Assembly: GCA_029204225.1 (NCBI GenBank)
Contig: MU831832.1
Location: forward strand, 38,141 to 102,140
Source: Diphasiastrum complanatum
Lineage: Eukaryota > Streptophyta > Lycopodiopsida > Lycopodiales > Lycopodiaceae
Direction of reading: 5' to 3'
DNA: 64,000 bases
The notes beneath the pieces were generated by a model that was given only the letters and a program-made list of their open reading frames with translations, ran no database searches and had not been told where the DNA came from. Both the position numbers and the translations under genes were made by a program. Positions 57,568-64,000 of the stretch are shown here, piece after piece; position 1 is the stretch's first letter; each line of letters starts with the position of its first letter.

Positions 57568-59980
57568 CTAAGTTGTGCGGCAAAAAACAAGATCCATTGT
57601 TGATGAATCATCATCCTCTTTTTGAACCACTAGTTTGATAGTCCATGTTACAGGATCAACCTTGACTGCACGTTCACGATTTTCAAAAGTGATTTTCCTG
57701 GTATCCCAATTATGAATTACTTGCGCAACTTGTAACCATGGGCGTCCCAATAGGACTCAGTGGACATCTGGTGCTTCAGGTAAGTCCCATTACTATGAAA
57801 GTAATGACGAACTGTACTCCAACAATTCTGACAAGTATATCTTCAACCATTTCTCACAGACGAACTATAGTTTGATCAGCCAGCTTAATGGCAAAAGTCG
57901 TAGGCTTTATCTTTGTAAGGCCCCACTTTGCACATAGCTTTGTAGAAATCAGGTTAACGCAAAAACCGCCATCTATCATGGCTGCTTCGTTAGGAAATTG
58001 TCTATGCTGTATCGGCAAGGTGATATTTTTTTGTTCACTTTCCCAAGCTGCTTCGACATGGAGTACTTCATTAGATTCTTTGAATCTGGCACAAAAAAGT
58101 GACTCTTGATGGAGTTCTGGTTCAACTTGAGTTAACTTTTATGCTAATACTTCTTTTGCTTTTGGCACCAACTTCAAGAACTCTCCCAACGAAATATTGA
58201 TCTTACTAGACAAAATATTCATGAGCAGTTCTATTTGCGATGCTTCCGGGTTCAGTCATCTTGAAGGGTTCTTCATGATGATGCAACTAAGCATTCATAT
58301 CTGTACGTGGACTATTCGGTGGTTGCACTGGTGAAGAACGAACTTCGACTGTTGCTTTAGCAGCTTCAAACTCCTCTTCCTCTTGCAAATATTTAATCCA
58401 TTGCCTCATATCTTGATATCTTCTCTTTTTTGCATGAAGATTTGGATAGACTCCAGATGTTGTTGGTATATCAGTTAATGGTATAGGAATCAACAGTAAC
58501 TGGATCTGCTACAGGTTCTTTCTACTTTCTATGCTCTGGTAACCACCATCAAGGGTACACTTGGTTTATTTTGAGCTACTGGTCTTTGCTTGATTGTTAT
58601 CAAATTTACAAGAGCTGTGATCGGTGGCGGCTTTGGTCTTGCTAGACACTCCTTGTAGCAATGCCCATAACCATAGGTCACGACAGAATGGTACAATTTG
58701 TCTTTATTTGGACATTCTGCAACTCTGTGATTTTCTCCACATGCAAAGCATCCAAGTGGTGCTCTGGTCCAATTTCTAGATGTTTGTTGTTGCGTGATAG
58801 GCATAAATAACATACTGTTTTGAAGATCCACCTTCATAATCATTACTATAATTCCATTGCTCGGCTACTTCTATAAGGTTTTTGGTTCCGTAAAATCAAC
58901 AGGAGGAGCGGGGTGCTTTGGTGGGGCAGGTAAGGCTAATCGTTCTGGGTATCCAAGAGCAGATTGATGAGGTCTAGCTGCTGGATTTTCTCCTTAAAAG
59001 TGGTTCTCGATATCCCATCTGGGCATATTGTTGTTGAATTATTCGAGGATTGAAGTTGCAAAAAACAGTCTCATGACCAGGCGAATTACACAAATGGCAT
59101 ATACTGATTTCCATTCATTTTTTCAATTGAGGGACACTCATTCACTATGTGATTTTCCATACGAATGGAACACCAAACATATTTCCTGGTAGAAAAAAGT
59201 CTTGGAAAAACTTCTCAGGTTCCTTGTTCGCTTGTCCATGGAAATCTTCGAATGCTTTGATCTTCTCATCAAATTGCAAATGCAACTTTTCCATCTATTT
59301 TTGCAGGTTTTTTTCAATTTCTCGAACTCATTGAGCATCATCTCTGTAGTAGCATTGACATCATTGATGCAATAGTTGTGGATGTCATAGTGGTCTGCCC
59401 TGATGTATAAGGCAACATACTGATATTCAGCTCATCATCTGAATCTTCATCTTCTCTTGTACTACATCATCGATAGCATTTTGCAAAGTTGCATACTCAT
59501 TGTGGCATTTCAACTCACATCTGATCCTTTTAGGAAGGTCTGCCAAGAACCCACATAATTATAGCATCTTCAATAATCAATTCAGGCATGCACTCAGATC
59601 TGAGGCATTTTACTCATTCTATGTAATCTCGAACCATTTCCCGCTTTCCCATTTTAACTTTACTTAGAAGTAGAAAAGGGTCTTTCATAAACTTTCGAGG
59701 TTTGAACCGTGTGATGAGGGCTCGTTTGACAGTCTCCCAATCTGTCGCCAGTTTCATCTTTATTATAGTACCAATCTTGTGCTATGCCTGTTAAGGCCAT
59801 AGGAAAAAGCTTAAGTTTATCTTGGGAGAAAACTTTGCCATTAACTTCACAATATTTAGAATAGATATGAAAAAATCGAACTGGATCTGTTAATCCATTG
59901 TATTTGGGTAGATCTAAATGAGATGCTCTCCTAACAATAATTGGATTGACTTCTTGAGAAGCACCTCCAGGAGCAGCCAT
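57568..59980 (-). pseudogene. Gypsy gag-protease remnant
   Basis: Right to left: 59980-59660 starts MAAPGGASQEVNPIIVRRAS, then LDLPKYNGLTDPVRFFHIYS, GKVFSQDKLKLFPMALTGIA and QDWYYNKDETGD, a typical Gypsy gag core. Intervening frames are broken. 58843-58529 holds the zinc knuckle CFACGENHRVAEC (CX2CX3HX4C). 58493-58287 is a linker. 57750-57568 is the protease end GRPWLQVAQVIHNWDTRKIT. RT, RNase H and integrase are absent. Related to the plus-strand element at 50.3-54.3 kb through the protease block. Confidence 0.82.
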
Positions 59981-61084
59981 TATTATAGATCAAATCCAAC
60001 AAACAATGAGATTGGATTCAAATTTTCAATCAAAACTATCTCAGATCAGATTTGCTAGATCTCTTCCACTTGACAAGAATCAGATTCCTATATCGTGAAA
60101 AAGATTCCTAAGATAAATCGATCGATACTTCTCAAAATCAAAATCAGACTGAATTAGATTTGACCCAAAATTTGACAAAGAAGAATAATATCGGAAATAG
60201 AAGAGTTTTTAGAGGATCAGTTGTCATATTGTTATATTTCTATCAAAAAAGTCTCTTTTTCGCAAAAATACCAATATTACTCTTGATTCTTTGCCAAAAC
60301 CTTTGCCGAATTACCGTATTATTTTATTTATAGTAATTTATTATTTTTGAGTTCGACGACCATTCATTCTATCTGGTTATAGAAAATCTCGATTTTTACC
60401 CTCGCCAAACTACAAAAACTGTGCTTTTATGTGTCAGGAACCTTCGCTAGTTCTATCCTAGCTTTGTTTGTGTCAGATTCTCAGTATGAGAGTTCAACGA
60501 AGGTTATTTCCATAGAATTTGTCAGAAAAAACTGATTTGAGAGTTTTTAGCAAAAATAGCACTATTGAACCTTTGCCGAGTTAATCTTTGCCTAAGGAAC
60601 CTTCGCCAATTCTATTTTTAGGTTCATATTTTAACAGATAACAGAGGAATGGAATAGACAGGCTATGGAAACTAGCTCTCTTCTCTCTATTGATAGCTCA
60701 ATCTCTGCGTATGTACAATGGCTCTGAGTGTCGCCCTTATAGGAACGAACATCGGCTTGAACGTCGATCACCAACTGTTAAGATGTCAGGGATCGCCAAA
60801 TGTTAAGATGTCAGGGATCCGCTAATGTGTCGCTATAAAACGTTGCACAAAACGTCACGAGTTCTTACTTAAGATGAATTTACAAAATGCAAATACGCCT
60901 TTACATGAATTTAGGCACTATAGCATATTTCTATGTACAAAAATTGAAAAATTTTATAATATAAAACATTGAATAATGTGGGATCATAGGACTCCACAAG
61001 CGTCCCACGATATCAATTCATTTTTAAGTCACGATTTATCGACAAACTAAATTCCAGATGGATTCTTAAAGTAAGCTAGTCTCA
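59981..61084. other. probable Gypsy leader/LTR DNA
   Basis: Upstream side of the minus-strand Gypsy gag, so 5' leader and LTR are expected. TTGCCGA/CTTCGCC words recur between 60280 and 60620. LTR ends could not be fixed. TGTTAAGATGTCAGGGATC is present twice at 60776-60794 and 60801-60819 (25-bp offset) and may mark an LTR edge. Confidence 0.45.
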
Positions 61085-61905
61085 TCGCATAAAGATGAAT
61101 GGATCCAATTACTATTTGTGAAAATTTAACATGAAGACTTTGTTGATTGCTAGTCAGTTGTGGGATGTTGTCACATGTATCAAATTGAATCTTGAAGATG
61201 ACACAATTGACTCTAAATGGAAATCCAAGGATGGTAAAGCTTTCACACTCATCATTCTCAATATATCAGACACTTAGATTGGCCATATATCAGAAGCTCA
61301 AACCACAAAATGTGGGACATCTTGAGTGCACTATATGATGTGAGAGACGTGACTTCCAAGTTGCATCTCAGAAGGAAATTTTTCTTACTCAAGATGTCGA
61401 ATGATGATTCTCTTCAAAATCATGTTAAAAAGTTCAAGAATCTCTTGCAGCAGATGATAGCTGTCGGATCAACTATTGACAATCAAGATGCAATTATGAC
61501 ATTGCTATCGAAGTTGTCTTCTACATATGAAAATTGGGTGATGATCATTAAGATGCACTCATATTTAACTCTCACCAAAGTTATCACTATGTTGTTGTAG
61601 GAAGACAATTGAAGAAGTCAAGACACATTTTTGACTTTATCATCTCACGCTCTATATGTCAACAAAAGCTCAAAATGGCAGAATAAGGAAAGTTCTAAAT
61701 AGCCCACATGGAATCAAAAGCTGACACAAAGTCAAGAACAGTTATCGAATCCACAGTCGAAGAAGAAAATGTTTCGTAAGTATTGGAAGCGCACTAATCA
61801 TGAGATCCATAATTGCAAGATAGCAAAAAATGCCTCCAACAAGCAATCAGATCAACATGTGAATGCAGTCGTAGTATCATCTCAATTTCCCATATTCGAC
61901 CATTA
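61085..61905 (+). pseudogene. Copia gag (UBN2 type) remnant
   Basis: 61310-61600: MWDILSALYDVRDVTSKLHL, RRKFFLLKMSNDDSLQNHVK, NLLQQMIAVGSTIDNQDAIM and LLSKLSSTYENWVMII, the Copia gag core. Before it, other frames show SQLWDVV and FTLIILNISD. At about 61765-61830 a damaged zinc knuckle RKYWKRTNHEIHNCK (for C-YC-K-NHEI-NC). Stops break it, and protease does not follow. Confidence 0.85.
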
Positions 61906-62290
61906 GAGAAAATATGGGCCTAAAGAGGGCCCTATAAGAAATGCCATGTAGGAGAGATAAAAATAACACTAAAAAATTAAAATATCATTTTTCAGCTTCT
62001 TTATGCATCTGCCCGCACGTCTTTAAATGCGCATGTCATGTACCTTATGAGTGTCACATCAAACGTCACTGGTGCTTATGATTTTTGAGAAGTCAAAATA
62101 TTCCCTCCCAATAGTTGGGACATTCAAAGATTCAAAAAATACATGGGTTGTGGCATTTTATAAATACGGGAGTCTACCATCTCCATCTCTAGGGTCGAAC
62201 AAGTGTATAGCGCCATCTCCAGCTCCGTTATTGTTATTGTGCTCTTTGGTACTATTTTTTTTGCTGTTTTAGCTTGTCTTTATCATCTTC
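61906..62290. other. spacer, no gene recognised
   Basis: Between the Copia gag and the right-edge coding region. The frame at 62051-62272 is not convincing. Confidence 0.35.
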
Positions 62291-63976
62291 ATGTGCATCT
62301 TTCACCAGAGTATGCTCCGCTTAGAACAAGAAATTCAAAAAAAATTTAAATTATCAACTTCTGATATGATCCATTACAAGGAGGAAAAGCTAAAGCATTT
62401 AGATTTATGGTCATCAGGAACATTGTATCCTATTGACCTAGATTCAATGCAACATCTTGATTTTAATTCAGTAACTCAATTGATAATGTATATGTGTCAT
62501 GGAAAAAAACGGTCTTTTAGGTAATTGTGAGAATTTGAAAGCCTATGGTAATACGAATTCATCGCAGAGAATACATTTTTTAGAAGAGAAATATAATAAA
62601 ATATCAAGGGAAAGTCAAGAAAAAACTATAAAGTTGAAAACTTGTTTGGTGGAAAATGAGATCCTCAAGAAGGAGATTCAAATGTTACAATCTTCTTTAT
62701 GTGTGATGAGATTATGGCATTTCAATCCATGCATATCTTGTATTTGTCTCTGTAAAAGACATGGATTTGCTAAATAAAAAGGCAAAAAATAAACGAAAGA
62801 GATTGGTAACAAGGGATATTTGTGATCTTTCATCCAAAGGAGGTTATCGGAAAAGTAGAATCCATGCATTCAAGTAAGTTTTAGCTTATTTGTATTAATA
62901 ATGTTTCAGCTTATTGATTTAATGCAATCCATAGTTCATTATTTGCTACCACTTCTTTGAATTTTAGCAATGATTGAGACTGTATGTCCAAATCTTTATT
63001 AGCTATTTTCGAAACATGATATTTGCTATGCATATCTACATTGGTTGTTGAAGACCATTTGGCTGATGAGATTTTCATTGGAAAATCATTAGGTTCTATT
63101 TTGACTACTAAGTCTCTGAAGTCAATGTTAAGCAAAAATAAAATGAGAAAAATTAAGGCTTCATTTACTAATAGCATTATGTATGAAGTTGGGAAAATAC
63201 TAGACATTACATTAGTTCAAGGAGCATGTGATTTTTCTAGTATCAATAGAGAAGCATATGCAACAATCTTCAAGATGATTAAAGAAGCATTTGGACAAGT
63301 TAGCGTAAAAAAGTTTTCGATCCCATGACATCTTTAAAAAAAAAGACATGTTAAACCAGAGCATGCCAAAACTAGTGGGTATTCCATTTCATATCAATGA
63401 AGTGTATTGCTCAAAAGGAGACTGTCTAGCTTTTGAAAATTCCAACAATATGTTTATTGATATTAATCAATTGCTAGCATTCATAAGAAGATGCTATAGT
63501 ATTACAAATGAGTGTGTGAATAACAAACTGGCAGTTGTCCTTAATTTAGATGAGTGTAAAATTATAAAGGGACAAAAAATGGAGAGACTTAGTCTTACAG
63601 TCATGAATGGAGCACTTTCAAATTCAGAACACCCGCAAGGACTCAACTTCAGTGTTCAATCAGATAATAATATTTGGTGGTTGGTAGCTTTTTAGGTATA
63701 GTTACTCTATTGCAGTTTCTATATGGATAATCATTTTTATGTTGATATTATGATACAACAATTTCGTCTCTCTTATAGGTGAAGACCATGGTATTCTCTT
63801 GTGGGTATTTAGTAGAACATTATATCCTACCATCATCAGGATATGATGATGGTTCTAAAGCTCAAAGACTCTTATCTAACTACTTTGGAAAAGAATCTAG
63901 AATTCAATACTCAGTTTGGAAAGAGATAATAGCCACAACTCAAGAGTTTGAGAAACGAGGTTCAACTCTATTATGA
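62291..63976 (+). CDS. unidentified multi-exon coding region (gene or DNA transposon)
   Basis: Several plus-strand blocks look coding. 62291-62524 and 62499-62730: Lys/Glu-rich coiled-coil-like sequence (HFLEEKYNKISRESQEKTIK, ENEILKKEIQMLQSS). 62770-62875: NKKAKNKRKRLVTRDICDLS then KSRIHAF, ending at a strong donor CAA|GTAAGT. 63050-63328: DEIFIGKSLGS...INREAYATIFKMIKEAFGQ. 63348-63683: GIPFHINEVYCSKGDCLAFE, VVLNLDECKIIKGQKMERLS, LTVMNGALSN. A clean phase-0 GT-AG intron (63684-63778, 95 bp) joins this to 63779-63976 (MVFSCGYLVEHYILPSSGYD). The A-rich stretch near 63310-63345 probably holds a frameshift. No family recognised; the N-terminal coiled coil plus a conserved globular block would suit a transposase-like or host protein. 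Confidence 0.5.
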
Positions 63977-64000
63977 TCACTTTTGCAATCATTTCATTGG

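Overview
This window is nuclear DNA of a land plant. The evidence is a GAMYB-type R2R3-MYB gene end (a land-plant family), a 16-exon gene with short GT-AG introns, Ty1/Copia and Ty3/Gypsy retrotransposons primed by initiator tRNA-Met, and long GT, GA and AT microsatellites. The TE density and long microsatellites would suit a large repeat-rich genome such as a fern's, but that is a guess. No bacterial, organellar or CRISPR features were seen.

Layout. 1-1121 (+): last two exons of a GAMYB-like transcription factor whose DNA-binding domain lies off the left edge. 1.1-9.5 kb: non-coding DNA, a Copia protease scrap, GT and AT microsatellites, a 250-nt foldback and a decayed Copia pol on the minus strand. 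9581-15605 (-): a structurally complete Copia-type element with two 650-bp LTRs, a GAGAC target duplication, PBS and PPT. Its reverse transcriptase has been replaced by about 1.1 kb of foreign open reading frame. It sits beside a Helitron-type helicase fragment. 15.9-29 kb: LTR remnants, a short-LTR element without recognisable genes, Copia scraps, a second foldback and an inverted pair of LTRs.

31199-38255 (-): a complete 16-exon PWP1 homologue (WD40 ribosome-biogenesis protein, 501 aa) with two telo-boxes upstream. 40.4-43.9 kb (+): a Copia element that lost protease and integrase, with an LTR piece at the deletion point; a 112-bp tandem repeat follows. 45268-46008 (+): an intact, unrecognised basic 246-aa protein. 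48.3-49.7 kb (-): a relative of the 9.6-15.6 kb element carrying the same foreign segment.

50.3-54.3 kb (+): a decayed Tat/Athila-like Gypsy pol, followed by a GC-rich broken ORF. 57.5-60.0 kb (-): a Gypsy gag-protease remnant. 61.1-61.9 kb (+): a Copia gag. 62.3-64.0 kb (+): an unidentified coding region with at least one clean intron.

Only three or four loci look like host genes: GAMYB, PWP1, the 45.3-kb ORF and perhaps the right-edge locus. The rest is nested, mostly dead retroelement DNA. The most unusual item is the RT-less Copia lineage with a captured coding segment, present twice in the window.
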